A stretch of DNA of 64,000 nt. It comes from Megascapheus bottae (Eukaryota > Chordata > Mammalia > Rodentia > Geomyidae). Position numbers and translations under genes: made by a program. A model generated the notes under the pieces. It worked only from the letters and a program-made list of their open reading frames with translations. It made no database searches and was not told the origin of the DNA. Below are positions 11,397-24,514 of this stretch, piece after piece. The first letter of the stretch is position 1; the number at the start of each line of letters is the position of its first letter. Location of the stretch: NCBI GenBank assembly GCA_024803745.1, contig JANJXV010000024.1:9935427-9999426 (forward strand). Reading direction: 5' to 3'.

Positions 11397-14379
11397 CTTA
11401 CTTTGTTGTCAATAATCCAAATCAATGACCATATGATTAATTAATGTCTTTACAAAATTAGTACAAAATGAAGTTATGCCAATTCTTTGATGAAAAATTT
11501 TGTACCTGGTAAAAGAGTTTCATCAGGATCCCTGATACAATTGAATATGAATTGCATACTCTTTGTTGGGAAGCCAGTTAATCAAGGCTGCCACATCACT
11601 AAGCAAAGTTAAGCAGCAATTTTTAAAGATGCTCGGTAGTTTCAGAATGGCATCCTGGTTATAAGATTTGCCAAGTGTTTGCACAAATTTACTTGAGCTA
11701 GAAGAATTCTGGGGTAGGTAAGAAGTAGTGATATGGGCCAGACCAAAAGGGCACTGCTCTGTCACCTTGAAAAGCAATGATCTGCTGTTCCTTTTCCAAA
11801 CAGACAAGGACATTATTCTATTGTATTAAAATAAAGATGCCTTTAATTTATAGGAGTGCGCAAACACTAGGTAATTAAAATAAATGAATCTGTGAGATGT
11901 AATGGCAGGAACTGATCAATTCTTTCACAAACTATAGAGCAGATGCATCAAATCAAACTCATATCTTTGTTGACTATTTCCAATGTGTTGTATTTTATTC
12001 TTGTGTTAGTTTTGCTATTTATTAGTATTAGTAAATATGTTATGCTTTAGGGGAATTTTTCACACACATAAAAAATTAGAAATCTATTTCTAGTTGACAT
12101 ATTAAGTATAAACCAGACAGTATGTGAGGTAGAAATGCATATCAATTATTTTTTTTAAATAACATTCATGAAAGGTCTGAAAGAATATAGGCTTCATGTT
12201 TAGGTTTCAAGATCTTCTTGAAACTTGAAAAGTAAACAGATGAGAAAGACAAAATTTCAAAGAAAACAAAGTGAAGACCAGTAGAAACATGAAGCACTAA
12301 AAGCACAAGTTATGGGAAGGGCCCTTTGGCCATGAGTGGAAATGAATGTCAGCAAAAAGAAAATTTCTCCTTCTACTTGAAGCAACTGTGACTCTTACTC
12401 CATTCCTAAACTTTGTGTATTCCCTGGCACGATATTTGTTGCCACTTATGACAAGAATGAAATGCTACCTTGGAATCTGTTGTACATTTGAGAAAAAATA
12501 TTCATAAATAAATGTTTAAGGATAAATAAATAAATAATTCAGCTGAATAATTAATTTACAAATGTATCCCATATTATCTTGTGGGAGATTATAATAATCG
12601 GTTTATCAGATTAATATCTTAGCACATGAGTAGGGAAAACAAGAGTCTTGAGGTATATTGTTTCACCTGATTTCTGTGCTTTTTACCTTTTTTTTTAAGA
12701 GGCAGTTATAAGACAATAATGAGGCTTTTTATCTATTTTCCTTTGTACAGTAGTCCTTTGTTTTCTTTCATGTTTGTGGTTAGGAAAAACTGTGAAATAT
12801 TTTAATTGAATTTTCATTCAACTTTGTCTCCCAATGCATTCACATTTCCCCTGTGTTGTTAATAGCATGCTTTCAGACTCAAGACTCTACTAAAAGGTTA
12901 AGAATCACTTTACTCTTTTGTTTTAAAAAAGCATTTTACCTCCATTTCCTATATTTAGAATTGAAAGAATAAAGACATTTGCCTCAAAGATTTAAATCAA
13001 ATTCATAAAAAATAACCTAACATAATCCCAGCAGTGTCTGAAACATTATGATAGTCATCTTCATTATCATTACTTCTGAGTCTGTTCGGGGAAAGCATAA
13101 TGAATGTCTGGACAGTTTGGGAAGAGCTGGCTTTTACCACCTTGAAATACCAACAGCCTGCTTTATAAGTCTATAAGGATTTTGCTACCCTTTGCCTGTC
13201 TTGCTGTCCTACATTTATCAACCCCCTGAATCAAAAATTCTGGGAGAGGATTGCTAGTTATATTTTTGTCAAAGGTGTGTGGTGCCTTTCATTTGTTTAG
13301 CACCTCTAAGTAAATAAAAAAGGCAGCATGATCCTAAAAGGACTCTAAACTGAGAAAATACAATCTAATAATGGACATGAAGAAACATATTTTTTTTTCA
13401 TTTAAAACTAGTTGATGCAAGTCCTTGGTCATTTTACTATTATTTTTTAAGGCAACAGTAAATCTGAAATCACTTAATAATAACCCCTGGAAAGTAGTAT
13501 ATAAATTGAGGTCATGGCTGTGTGAACAGAACAGAGGTGAAAGAAAGCCTGAGCCCCAAGAAACTAACTGGTGAGTTTAGGCTACACTGGAGGAGACAGC
13601 CATACCTCTGCCATGTTTCCTTTCATGCATAAACCACTGTTCAAGGAACAGCTAGCAATTTTCTCATTGTGTTCTGTTCCTAGGAGCCACTCAATCCCTG
13701 GGGACAAATTCATTTATATGCTTTCTACTTTTTGTTAAATCTGTAAAGATCTTTTTTCTTTCGTTTAAAAAAATGCCTGCAGCTGAGTTGTATTTCCCAG
13801 CTGGCATATTGATTTTAGATAGAAGGTCCTAAGGATACCTGCCCTATAAATGGTTATTGTGTTCTATTATAAAACAGAGCCACTAGTTATAGACATTTCT
13901 CTCTTCCCACCTCTCTTATTCTGCCTTGTTGGATTCTTTCATTTTTCACCCCATTCTCAACTCTGTTAGAGCAGTTAAGGAGAGAAAGGTTGTGTTTATT
14001 ACACATTCAGGAGTTCAATGGCCTGAATGGAATAGATCAAATAAAACTAAGGACTTGGATGCTACAAGAGGAGTTTCAGAGAAATATCCCTCAGATCTTA
14101 AAGAGAGGAGCCACTACAAACATAATAATTCCTAATTTACATTCATTGGTTTTGAAAAATATACTGCTTACACAACTAAAAGATATCTTCCATAATAATA
14201 TACTTAGATGAGTTCTGAAATTCTATTTTACCTGCTCTCTGCCTTATGAGAATTCAAGATATTAACACATCTACATATGTATATACACATTATATATAGA
14301 TAGATATGTATATTTATGTATATATTTATGTTAAGTACTATAGTTGTATATAATACATAAATAAATGTAAGACAAGGAC
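11392..14379. other. Unique AT-rich DNA
   Basis: About 3 kb with no recognisable repeat or gene. The minus-strand frame at 11523-11813 (96 codons) is the longest and has no recognisable motif. A short (AAAT)n lies near 12505-12540. Confidence 0.5.
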
Positions 14380-14640
14380 TTGGGTAGGAAAGGAGAGAGT
14401 GGAAGGGAGGAAAAGTAGGGGGAGGGAGATAAGGGATGAATGCGAGAGAAATATATCCCATGTATATATGAAAATCACATAATGAAAGCAATTAAAATTG
14501 TTAAAAATTGAGATGGGGATAGAAAGTAAAATAACTGGTAAGGATGATCAAAGTACAATACACATTACAGGAACATCACAATGAAACTTATTTATACAAT
14601 TAATATGTGCTAACTAAAACTAAAATAAAAAAGAACTCAA
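14380..14640 (+). mobile_element. Old LINE-1 3' end fragment
   Basis: A purine-rich block ('ggaagggaggaaaagtaggg', 14401-14430) is followed by 'catcacaatgaaacttattt' and 'aattaatatgtgctaacta', then an A-rich end. This is the general plan of an older rodent LINE-1 3' UTR in sense orientation (polypurine tract, then the terminal box). No ORF2 sequence remains upstream, so it is a strongly 5'-truncated copy. Confidence 0.6.
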
Positions 14641-14834
14641 TTCACCTTCACTATTCTATTAGTCTATTATGCATACATTTATGAATTAAATAACAGAAGA
14701 GCAAATGTAAAATAAGTGATCAGAAATTAAATAGCAAGTAAGCCAAATATTAATGCTATGTATGTATATATATATATATGCATGTATAATTTTCAGTAGG
14801 GCTCAAATTTAAGCCAGGATCAACATAGAGTTAT

Positions 14835-15105
14835 TGTTTTTTTAATTGTATTCTATTGTTGGGATAATGCTTAGAGGGGTTACAATTACATTCATCAGGT
14901 AATGGGTACATTACTTCTCAAATCTTGATACCATTTCTCATGTTTTTGTCCATCTTTCCTTTCCCCAGTCCCTCCCACTCATCTTGTTTTCCACTTTCCC
15001 TTCCCTATTTAAAATAAACAAATATATATATATATATATATATTATACCCAGTAACAAAATCAGATACAGTAACCACATGAGATTAACCATAGGTTGACA
15101 ATTAT
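14835..15105 (-). mobile_element. LINE-1 3' UTR fragment
   Basis: It shares the block order seen at the 3' end of the large LINE-1 at 57.06 kb: 'gaggggttacaattacattc', then 'tacattacttctcaaat', a C-rich tract, and 'cagatacagtaaccacatga'. In LINE-1 sense it is minus-strand and 5'-truncated inside the 3' UTR. An internal (TA)n run at about 15021-15044 has grown inside it. Confidence 0.8.
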
Positions 15106-17905
15106 TTTAACCAATTATTAACAATGATTAATTGTATAACATTCCTTGATCAGATAAAATTGCCCTATCTTTTCTCTCCCTTAACCCATTCTCTTTTTCC
15201 CAAACTAATGTCAATAAACTTCATTGTTCCATGTCACACATGTACATTAAGTATTTTAATGGCATCTTCCTCTTCCCTCTTTCATTTTGTCCTTACTCTC
15301 CTACTAGTACCTACATCCAAGACAGAAGCTGAAGAAAAAATACTTCAAAAATCTATGTATACATTACTTGTGCTAAATGTTCTAAAAGTTATTGAACTCC
15401 AGAATTTTGGAGTACATAATTAATTTACAGATTAACTTTTAACTACTAAGGTCAAATGCTCTATTTGGACAATAATAGATCATAAATATTAGATGCACAA
15501 TCCTACCATTCATATAAAAATGGATATAAGAACTTGATTCCATAAACTAAAATGACTCACTATGGTACTTATATTTTCAATAATTTTTTCTCACACTTTG
15601 AAACATTTTTGTTTTAAATTAATATCTAAAGGTCTAATAAAAGCATAAAGAAAATTGATTATCATTTAGTATGAAGACCTCTCTCAAATTCCCCAAAAGA
15701 AAAAATCAATAAGGTAAAATAATATATTATTATATACAATTATTTCCACTTGTCCATATATATTATTAGCAACAGACTGGAGGAGTGGGAAATGATTCAT
15801 GGCTGTCTTTGTCCATAAGAATTATTTCAATCGTTGGGGTAAAAAGAAATCATTTTTCCCACTTATAAAAGAAAGGAAAATATTATGTTCTAACTATTCC
15901 ACGTTCATTCAGTGAGCAGGGGAAGAGTTAAAAGGTTGTAGAATTTGAAAATCTCTACAAAATTAAAGTCAAAAGGACAAAAAGGAAGACAAGTACTGGA
16001 TCTTGGATCTCTGTTGATTTTCCCTCTCGGAAGGGCTGAGTGAAAAGGCCCTGGTAGTCAAAAGCGCAATGTGTAATATTTGCAGGATGAGAAACTGAAC
16101 AAGGTGTGGAGAATATACAACTAGTTTTCTCCATTAGGTAAAATTACCCAATGGGAAGCCATGCTGACATTTCAAAATATGTACCTATGCATTTGGAATC
16201 TGAGAATAAATCAGGTAATTTAGTAAAGCTTTGATTACTTTCAGTGAGTATAGCCTAGTAACAGGGCAATACTTTATTGAGTATTGTCTCCTTTTGTCTT
16301 TTGCCTCAGGGAAGATTATGGAGCTCAGAGTGCATAAAGCTTCCTCACACGTCCTTATAGAGAGACTCTTAAAGTGCACATTCTATGTTCAACAATGATT
16401 GCCTACAACAGATTGTCAAAAGAAAACTGCCAGTATTTACCATATAAATAATCACAATTCTCTATGTGTATTACAATGAGGAAGATATCTCTGGTTAGGA
16501 CAGGAAAGAAAAGTGCTTCATATGTCCCTCTATGACCACAATATCATACCTATGTAATCCAGACAACTAGGGAAGTAAGTGAAATACAATCAAAATGGAA
16601 TCTGTCTGAGGTGTTGACAAAGAAAGGAAATCAAGGTAGGACTTATACAGTTACACGTTTGTTTATTTTTCTCTGATAACTTTTAGTCTTCATAATCATT
16701 ACTACCATCAACATTATCACTTTTCTTGTATATTAGCATCCATATTAGGTGTTGTACCCATTTTGCATGTAAGACACAAGTCCATAGAGTTACACAGCCT
16801 CTTGGATTTATAGACTCAACAAGCCGGTTTGTCTCCAACTCCATTTATAAAACTCATACTTTAGATAGTTCTGTCCCCATCTACTAGTGTTTGAAAGTGG
16901 AGATAAGCCTTGCAAGAAAGCCTTACACACTACCACACAAGCTTTGTTACTCCACAGATATTAACCTGAAGGTTTTATGGAAATACCTACTAAAAGTTCT
17001 TATTTAATTTGTGTCCTAGGCTGATCATACAGAAATTCTTTTTTTTTCTAATTTTGTTTTCTTTGGTTTTATTTTTACATAGCTGCACATGATAAAAGTA
17101 ATACACAGAAATTCTTACACTGTAATGAACCCTTATTTGTCACACCGGTGAGATGTAGACTCTCACAATTTTTATGTAATGTATTCATAAGTTATAGAGT
17201 GCCATCTTATAATTAAAGTCAACTGGGCTATTGCCTCTGAGTATCAAATAACGCCATGTATTGTACCAGAAAATCATTAAACAAATGGAAGTAATTGTCA
17301 GTGTCTATGGAAAATTTAATTAGAGTCTTGGCAGGTATAAAATAAATGCAAATTCCTATGATGTTTCTCTTCACTTAGAAAAACATCTAATCCATGTTCC
17401 TTCCATTAGAGGAATTCTTCCATTTCTTTCTTTTATTTTTTCGGGAAGGGAACATGGGGGTCGAATTCTGAGTCTGTTTCGTGCAGTTTCCTCATCTACT
17501 GTCTGAGCACTAGAAATGAGTTCCACAGCTCCAGTGAGCCAGGAATTGCAGATAAAGCTAGATCTAATTATATGACACTGGAACTAGCAGAACTTACATT
17601 GAGGTTGGGTTCAAGGATGGTTCTACCCATTTTCAGTGATATTGACAACATCTCATAGAAATGGAGCACAGGGCCAGAATCTGTAGAAAGGATGGAGCAA
17701 ATTGTATCACACTGGTTTATATTCCAGGCAACTATTGGATTCGTTTTCTGTATAGCATTAGCATTTTACCCCAAAGTACTTCTAAGACTGTCTGGCCCTT
17801 ATGAGGAAAATCCACAAGTTTTATCTTGTACTCATTCATATTAATGTACATCTAATACGAAAACACATAATAGTACAGTGTGTTATATATTTTGCAGATT
17901 TTTAA
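15106..17905. other. Unique AT-rich DNA
   Basis: No gene seen. A degenerate ID-like patch near 17450-17530 ('gggggtcgaattctgagtct') may be a very old minus-strand SINE but is too decayed to call. Confidence 0.45.
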
Positions 17906-17911
17906 AGAGTA

Positions 17912-18470
17912 ATATATAGAGGAGTTACAGTTATATTCGCCGGATAGAGAGTACATTACTTCTCACACATTGATACTTTTCTCATGGTTTTGTCCCCATT
18001 TCCCTCCCTACATCCCCTCCCAATCATCTTTCCCCCCTTCCCTTTCCTATTTCAAATAAGCAAATAAAAGTATGTACAATATACCAGGTAACAAAGTCAG
18101 ATATTGTAACAATATGAGATAAACCAAAGGACAGCAAAAGAGAAGAGAAATAACATAGTGCATTAGGAACAACAATCACATAATATAAAGCTCTTGTTTC
18201 CATATCCTGGAGATCCTTCCATTTAGTCTCATCCTATGTATCTAGGCTGCTTTTTTTTTTTTTCCAGTCCTGGGCTTGAGTTCAGGGCCTGAGCACTGTC
18301 TTTGGACTTTCTCAAGGCTAGAGCTCTACCACTTGAGCCTCAGCACCACTTCCAGATTTTTTCTATGTATGTGGTACAGAGGAATTGAACCCGGGCCTTC
18401 CTGCATGCTAGGCAAGCAGTCTACAGGTAGGCCAAACTCCCGGCCCAAGTATCTAGGTTTTACGCGATTG
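17912..18470 (-). mobile_element. LINE-1 3' UTR fragment split by a SINE
   Basis: Minus-strand LINE-1 3' UTR: 'gaggagttacagttatattc', 'gtacattacttctcacac', C-rich tract 17995-18050, 'caaagtcagatattgtaac', 'catatcctggagatccttcc'. The LINE-1 sequence resumes after the SINE with 'tctaggttttacgcgattgt'. The same blocks in the same order occur at 31.42 kb and 57.06 kb. Confidence 0.85.
18247..18448 (-). mobile_element. IDL-Geo SINE nested in LINE-1
   Basis: Minus-strand copy with a T run (its poly-A tail) at 18251-18263, the Geo module at about 18265-18350 and the IDL monomer at about 18370-18445. The duplication GTATCTAGG lies at 18238-18246 and 18449-18457. The host LINE-1 sequence is continuous across the two copies, so the SINE is the younger element. 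Confidence 0.92.
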
Positions 18471-21400
18471 TAATCCTCTGCTAGGAGAGTCTTAGGCATG
18501 TACTAATTATTACAAACAAGGTAGTTTCCACATTAAATTTTAAAAAGTCAAGTTATCTAAAGGTACATACACAATATTCCATATGTATGTTGGCAAGATT
18601 ACACTTGCTATTCTGATAGTAGCTCTCTTACACAGTAGGAGAGAATTTATAATCAGTGCTGTTAGTGTGCTCCTCTGTTTTATTGTTAAATAAGTATGAA
18701 TGACCAAATACGTCACAGAAACAACTTAAGGGAGGAAAGATTGACTTGCTCAGGGTTGTAGAGGTTTGATTTCAAGCAAGGAGAGTTTGACACTTGTTAA
18801 ATTGGCCTTTGCAGTGGTTAGGGTTACAGAATTCAAAAGCATTGGCTCCTTGGCAGCTTCTAGAGCTTTTTGTGCTCTGGAGTCTGTAGCTTCATCTCAT
18901 TATTCCAAAACCACAATTACAACAACAAAAGAAAAGGTGGGAAACGGAGCTGAGGCTCGACTGGGAGTCTTGTTCTGTTTCAATCTGCATCATTTGCATT
19001 TTAGGGTTGTAATACTATTCTAAATGTTTGTATGCAGTATTTCTTTAAACACATGCTTTTATTTCTTCTTAGCTAGTGACTCTTTTTTTTAATATATCAC
19101 TCTTTTTCTTTTTTGACTGGTTTGAGGATGATCATTTTATTTCTAAAATATAAGCAAGACTTTTATCTTCTTTCTCACTCTTTATCTTTCATGAAATAAC
19201 TTTTTGATTTTGTTCTTACTTACCTTGCTTCACTTTCCATAATTTTTTTCTCAGACATTTTATCCTTAAAATTATTGCTTAGGTCTTCTCCCATCACACT
19301 TAAATAATTTCAATATCACATTGGGTTTTATTATCTAATCTATGCAGCTAATTAAAACTTTTTTCTCCACCCTAGAATTTCAATGCCCAGACCAACCCAT
19401 CTGTCTTTTTCTTGCCATTGTCTTTGAGACAATGTGCCCACACAAAGAAGTTCTGAAATTACCTTTATGTACCACCATATCTTACCCATCTTACCATGTT
19501 ACTTTATGCATTGCTTTCTCTGAGGTCTCCTTACGTCCATAAGTTGTAAGACTCTTCATATATTAAACTTGGTCCTTCAAGTGACAAAGGGAATGAAATT
19601 AATTGGAATATATTACAAATATATGGAAATGGAGTAGTGGAATTGCCTCCTAAGTAATGTAAGTTAATTTAAAAAGCAACATTGTCCAACAGTAAATAGT
19701 CTTAATGCCATCTTTGTGTGATATGTTTAAATCATCCATCACCTTTACTGCGATCTCAGCAGAAGCATCTTTCAATCCATATTTTGTACTTCTAATCCTC
19801 TCCTCACACAACTGAGTGATAACCTTTCAAATTCCCAAAACTGATCACATCAATTTCTCATTTTCTATCTAAAATTGACTTTAAAGAGCTTTTACACTGA
19901 CAACAAGATTTCTTAATATGTCATATAAAGTTTGACACTGTAAAGTCCAACTAAACTCATCAAAATTCACTTTGAAACAATTTCAAACCTTGATATTCAC
20001 ATGAGTTCTATACTGCTTTCTGTAGTATCTTATACATCACACCCTGGGCCTACACAGATGTTATTCCCATGCTTAAAGTATTTCAAACTTCTCTCTTTTG
20101 TTCTGTTTAATGTCTACTCTTTCAAAAAATGTGACATAATATATTTCATGTTACATGAGAAATAAAACAATGTGTTGATGGCAGTGTGATAATTAATACA
20201 TGTTTGGACTATGGATTGATTTAAGCAAGTTAGTGTACTTTCAATTTAAGCACAATACATCCCTTATTAAAGATAATATTATATGTGTCAGTAGTACTGA
20301 GGATCTTGTCCTCACTTAACTATGTCACGTTTTTGTTACACAGAGATTATTTGATTAATATCTAATATCTAACTCTCAGATTGGCTCATTAGTTGCCAGA
20401 GATCATACAGATTTGTCTTATTTCAAATTTGTGGAACATGTTAAAGGATCAATAAGCATTGTCCGAATGAGTCAATCTAATGTTTTTAATAGAGTTTCAT
20501 GGCAATGTGGATATGAGAAGGTGACTTTAATATTTGTTTTCAGCTTTATAGTCGTTGTCAGAATAAGAATTCATCAATGGAGATGAGCCTATTGTAGTAG
20601 AGGAGATGTAAGTTTGAGCCATTCGAAAAATGGGTGCTTTTTCCTTGTGATATACATTATTGAAAAAGAATCTTTAATTGATATTGTTCAATAAAATAAT
20701 ATTTTAGGTGTTAAATGTAAAATTTATTGCAAAGAAAAATTAAGAATTATTCATTTTAGAAGAAGCTTAGCACTTTCATCATGATTTTTTTATTATTAGC
20801 TCTGATCTCTTCTATTATTAGCTCTGAATCTACAACAGTAAAAGGCACATGCAAAACAGATGGTGCACTCTTCAAAAGATTTATTGAATTAAGAAATGAT
20901 TAACACATAGGATAAGCAAATGACAATTGAAGCACCTCAGATGAGTGAGATATCAAACACAAGACACATACCAAGTCAGGAAGTAGCATCTATCATCTTA
21001 TTGTCACACGAGGTGAGAAATAAAATGAATTGATCAACAGAGACCAATTTTTCAGGCAAACAAGAGACCTGATGTTGACATGTAAGTGTTTTGTGTGGGC
21101 TATGAAATGTTTAAGGTAGGAGTTCCCAGTAGAGGCTTTCTCTGCTCAGGTGCAATGTAGTTTGAAGATGGTGCTGCTTGTTGAATCATCACAAATGGCA
21201 TGCTTTGACAGTTTGGGTACCTGCTGAATATTTTCTCTGTCAAACATGCATAACCAAACCACATAGATGTTAAAGTGCATGCATATGTGTATTTTTTTAC
21301 TAGAAGATGACAAAGAGCTCTTCACATTTAACAGTTTGAAGAATGGAATGCATTGCTATGAAATGTACTTATGCAACATACCACTGTCTTTATAAACATT

Positions 21401-21689
21401 TTATAAATGTTTACTATCATTCAAAACGTCTATGACATTTATAATCCCTTTATTGAAGCATTGCTAGATTTCCAATTCTTCAGGAAATTGTAGAAACACC
21501 TATTATGCATGTGTAATGGCCTGTCTTATAAACAGGAAAGATGTATAGTCAGACACAATATCCTACAATTTCAGCAGTTTCCAATGTGATAACAGAAAGA
21601 AACACACAGGAGCGATCAATTTAGGATTCTGGAAGTGTTATGGAATGAAGCCTTCTAATCTAGGAGTCAGCAGGAAGAACTCTCAATGT
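18471..21689. other. Mostly unique DNA
   Basis: No gene seen. A plus-strand frame at 18766-19023 lies in somewhat GC-richer sequence that has the feel of an old interspersed repeat but cannot be assigned. The remainder is AT-rich. Confidence 0.45.
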
Positions 21690-21986
21690 GGCTGTGCTAG
21701 CTAATTTTTATTGCTATAACAGATACTGAAGCAACAGGTAATGAAGATGAAAGGTCTGTTTTGGTGAGCCAAAACAGGTTTCACATCATAATCAGTTGCT
21801 TCCATTTCATTGGTTCCCTTGTGGAAAATGATGGCACAAGTCCTTGATGGAGCAAAATCGTTCCCCTCATAATGCATGGCAGAAGAGAGAGGGGCCTGGG
21901 GATCCACCAGTCTTTCAAGGTAACATGCCCAAACACCAAAGCGGCCATCCACTAGTACACACCTCATTTAAAATGTTTCACCACAG

Positions 21987-23005
21987 TGGTTGAATAAGTT
22001 TGCACTCCCACCAACAGTGTAGTAGTGATCCCTCCTGGCCACATCCCCTCCAGCATCTGTTGTTATTAGTTTTCCTGATCCTGGCCATTCTAACTGGAGT
22101 GAGGTGGAATCTTAGAGTTGTTTTGATTTGTATTTCTTTTATGACCAGAGATGTTGAGCATTTCTTCATGTGTCTATAGGCCATTTTTGTTTCTTCTTCA
22201 GAGAAGACTCTCTTTAAGTCTTTGGCCCATCTTTTAATGGGATGGTTGTTTCTTTGGAGATTAGTTTTGGAGTGATTCAATTTTTTGAGCTGTTGATATA
22301 TTTTAGATATGAGGCCTTTGTCCATTGTATGGTTAGTGAAGATCTTCTCCCACTCTGTAGGCTTTCTAGTTAATTTGGTAGCTATGTCCTTTGCCATACA
22401 AAAGCTCTGCAGTTTAATGCAGTCCCACTTATCCAGCCTTTCTCTGATTTCTTGTGATTCTTGGTCCTTATTAAGACAGTTTCAACCTGTGCCAAGGAGG
22501 CCTAGTGTATCTCCTATTCCTTCTTGTAAAGCTTTCAGTGTGTCAGCTTTTACCTCCAGGTCTTTGATCCATTTGGAATTAATTCTAGTGCAGGGTGATA
22601 AAGAAGGATCCAACTTATTTTTCTTCAGGTGCTTAACCAGTTCTGCCAGCACCACTTGTTGAAGAGGCTGTCTTTCTTCCATTCTATTTTTTTGGCTCCC
22701 TTGTCAAAGTTTAGGTGGCCATAAGTCTGTGGTTTAATATCTGGGTCGTCAGTTCTATTCCATTGGTCTTCAGGCCTGTTCTTTTGTCAGTACCAAGCTG
22801 TTTTGATAATTATAACTCTGTAGCGGAGTCTAAAGTTTGGTTTTGAAATTCCTTCTGCGCTGTTCTTTCTGCTAAGAAGTGTTTTTGCTATACGGGGTCT
22901 TTTGTTATTCCATATGAAATTTTGGATTGCCTCTTCTCTTTCTTTGAAGAATGACTTTGGGATATTGATGGGTATTGCATTGAATTTGTAGATAGCCCTT
23001 GCCAA
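21987..23005 (-). pseudogene. LINE-1 ORF2 C-terminal fragment, inverted arm
   Basis: Minus-strand remnants of the LINE-1 reverse transcriptase protein downstream of the RT core. In order they include 'AIYKFNAIPINIPKSFF', 'FIWNNKRPRIAKTLLSRK', 'MAKDIATKLTRKPTEWEKIF' and the cysteine-rich end '[18 protein letters not shown]'. That end has the Cys/His spacing of the ORF2 C-terminal zinc-knuckle-like segment. Reading needs frame changes at about 22690 and 22480, so it cannot make a protein. It encodes no RT catalytic site. Confidence 0.93.
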
Positions 23006-23006
23006 T

Positions 23007-23331
23007 ATTGGCTCCCCTATGACCCAGCAATTCCATTACTAGGCATTTACCCAATTGTCCAGAAACAAGGACATACTAAATCCACTAGCACAACGATGTT
23101 CATTGCAGCACTATTTACCATAGCAAAGATATGGAACCAACCCACATGTCCCTCAGTTGATGAGTGGATCAACAAGATATGTATTTGTACACAATGGAAT
23201 TCTATGTGGCTGTCAGAAAGAATGACATCGCCCCATTTGTGAGGAAATGGAAAGACTTAGAAAAGATCATATTAAGTGACATAAGCCAGCCTCAAAGGAG
23301 CATAGGCTCAATGGTTTCCCTCTTTTCATAA
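23007..23331 (+). pseudogene. LINE-1 ORF2 extreme C-terminus, forward arm
   Basis: Plus-strand codons read '[20 protein letters not shown]', '[20 protein letters not shown]' and 'SVDEWINKI' and end near 'GSMVSL' before a stop close to 23331. It is the immediate continuation of the inverted arm in the parent LINE-1. About 400 bases of 3' UTR follow, with a G-rich stretch at 23587-23645 and an A-rich end at 23720-23735. Confidence 0.92.
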
Positions 23332-23947
23332 TCAGTAGAAACCTTGGGCTCTCCTAGCAGAGATTTACAATAGAGCAATACCTAGATACATAAGGCCATG
23401 TAGCATGACGCTAAATGAAAGGACCTCTAGGATATAGAAACAACAGCCATATAATGAGTGATTGTTGTCCTTAATGTACTATGTTATCTCTCATCTCTTT
23501 TGCTGTCCCTTGGTTATCTCATATTGGTACAGTATCTCACTTTGTTATCTGATATATTGGATAAAGGCATATTTGGTTATTTGAAGGTGGATAGGGAAGG
23601 GGCAAAACAAGATGAGGGGTGGGGGTGTGGGGCATGGAAATGGGGCCCAAGACTATCAATGTATGTTAATTAATGCACCTTCTATCTGGCAAATATAATG
23701 TAACCCTTCTATTAATTACAATAAAAAATACATAAAAAATGTTTCACCACTTCCCCAAAGTACTCTAGACTAGGTCCTTAACATGGGAGCATTTCCAAGA
23801 AAATTCAGATTCAAACCACAGCAACAGCCAAGTTAAATAAATACTAAACTTTAACCCAGAAGGAAACTTAGTTGTTGCAAAAAATAATTTCAAAGGAAGA
23901 ATTTAAGAAAGAGACCAAAGAGAAGTCCTTGTACAGACAAAAGAATA

Positions 23948-23948
<1 letters not shown>

Positions 23949-23988
<40 letters not shown>
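23949..23988. repeat. (CA)n microsatellite
   Basis: A CA run of about 40 bases, ending in a single 'ctca' variant. Confidence 0.95.
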
Positions 23989-23992
<4 letters not shown>

Positions 23993-24267
23993 AAACCCAA
24001 TAAGCCCATTGACATTTAAATAGTGAAGTATCTTTCAACTTAAAAAGATAAAGGGGAAGTTGTCTCCAAACTGAGACAAGGAAACAAAAGAACATCCACA
24101 TAAAAAATGTTCTGAAGGATGGAATTCTGAAACTGGGGGGAAAGCAAAGGAAAAACTGACATTGTCCATGAATAATTGTACTCATTATCTAACTTATGGC
24201 ATTGTAATCCTTCTATAAGACAACTTAATAACAATAAAATTACATTAATTAAAAACTAAAGTGTTTT

Positions 24268-24497
24268 GGCCGTGCACAGTAGCTCACACCTGTAATCCTA
24301 GCTACTCAGGAGGCTGAGATCTGAGGATCAAGGTTCAATGCCAACTGGAGCACAAAAGGACCTAAGACTCTTATCTCCAGTTAACCTCTAGAAAACTGGA
24401 AGTTGGGCTTGGCCCAAGGGTAGGGTGGTAGCCTTGAGCAGAAGAGCACAAGGACAGTGCCCAGGCCTAGTTCAAGTTCCATGACAACAACAACAAA
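24268..24497 (+). mobile_element. B1-headed dimeric SINE with perfect 17-bp target duplication
   Basis: The best-preserved head copy in the window: 'agctcacacctgtaatccta', 'gctactcaggaggctgag', 'ctccagttaacctctagaaa' linker, right module with 'ggtagccttgagcagaagag' and 'caaggacagtgcccaggc', then a CAA-rich tail. The duplication aaaaactaaagtgtttt is identical at 24251-24267 and 24498-24514. Confidence 0.95.
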
Positions 24498-24514
24498 AAA
24501 AACTAAAGTGTTTT

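Larger units (their letters stand above)
21987..23735 (+). mobile_element. 5'-inverted (twin-primed) LINE-1 with perfect 15-bp target duplication
   Basis: The right part (about 23007-23735, plus strand) carries the ORF2 C-terminal end, 3' UTR and an A-rich tail. The left part (21987 to about 23005) is ORF2 sequence in the opposite orientation. The order fits twin priming: the outer end of the inverted piece stops at the codons for '[12 protein letters not shown]' and the forward piece starts only slightly downstream at 'YDPAIPLL'. The duplication aaaatgtttcaccac is identical at 21972-21986 and 23736-23750. Total length is about 1.75 kb, so the copy is also 5'-truncated. Confidence 0.95.
21690..23826. 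mobile_element. Older interspersed repeat interrupted by LINE-1
   Basis: Segments 21690-21986 and 23751-23826 read as one element once the LINE-1 and one copy of its target duplication are removed: 'agctaatttttattgctata ... gagaggggcctggggatc ... cacctcatt...' and then 'ccccaaagtactctag ... cattcagattcaaaccacagc' after the gap. I recognise this as a repeat type common in rodent genomes but cannot give its family name with confidence (LTR/MaLR-type is possible). Confidence 0.55.

Noticed and set aside
17440..17540. Old minus-strand ID-like SINE
   Set aside because: Only scattered similarity around 'gggggtcgaattctgagtct'; too degenerate to call and no tail or duplication.
24040..24234. Overlapping minus-strand frames near 24.1 kb as a gene
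   Set aside because: Short, overlapping in different frames, no motif, in AT-rich unique DNA.
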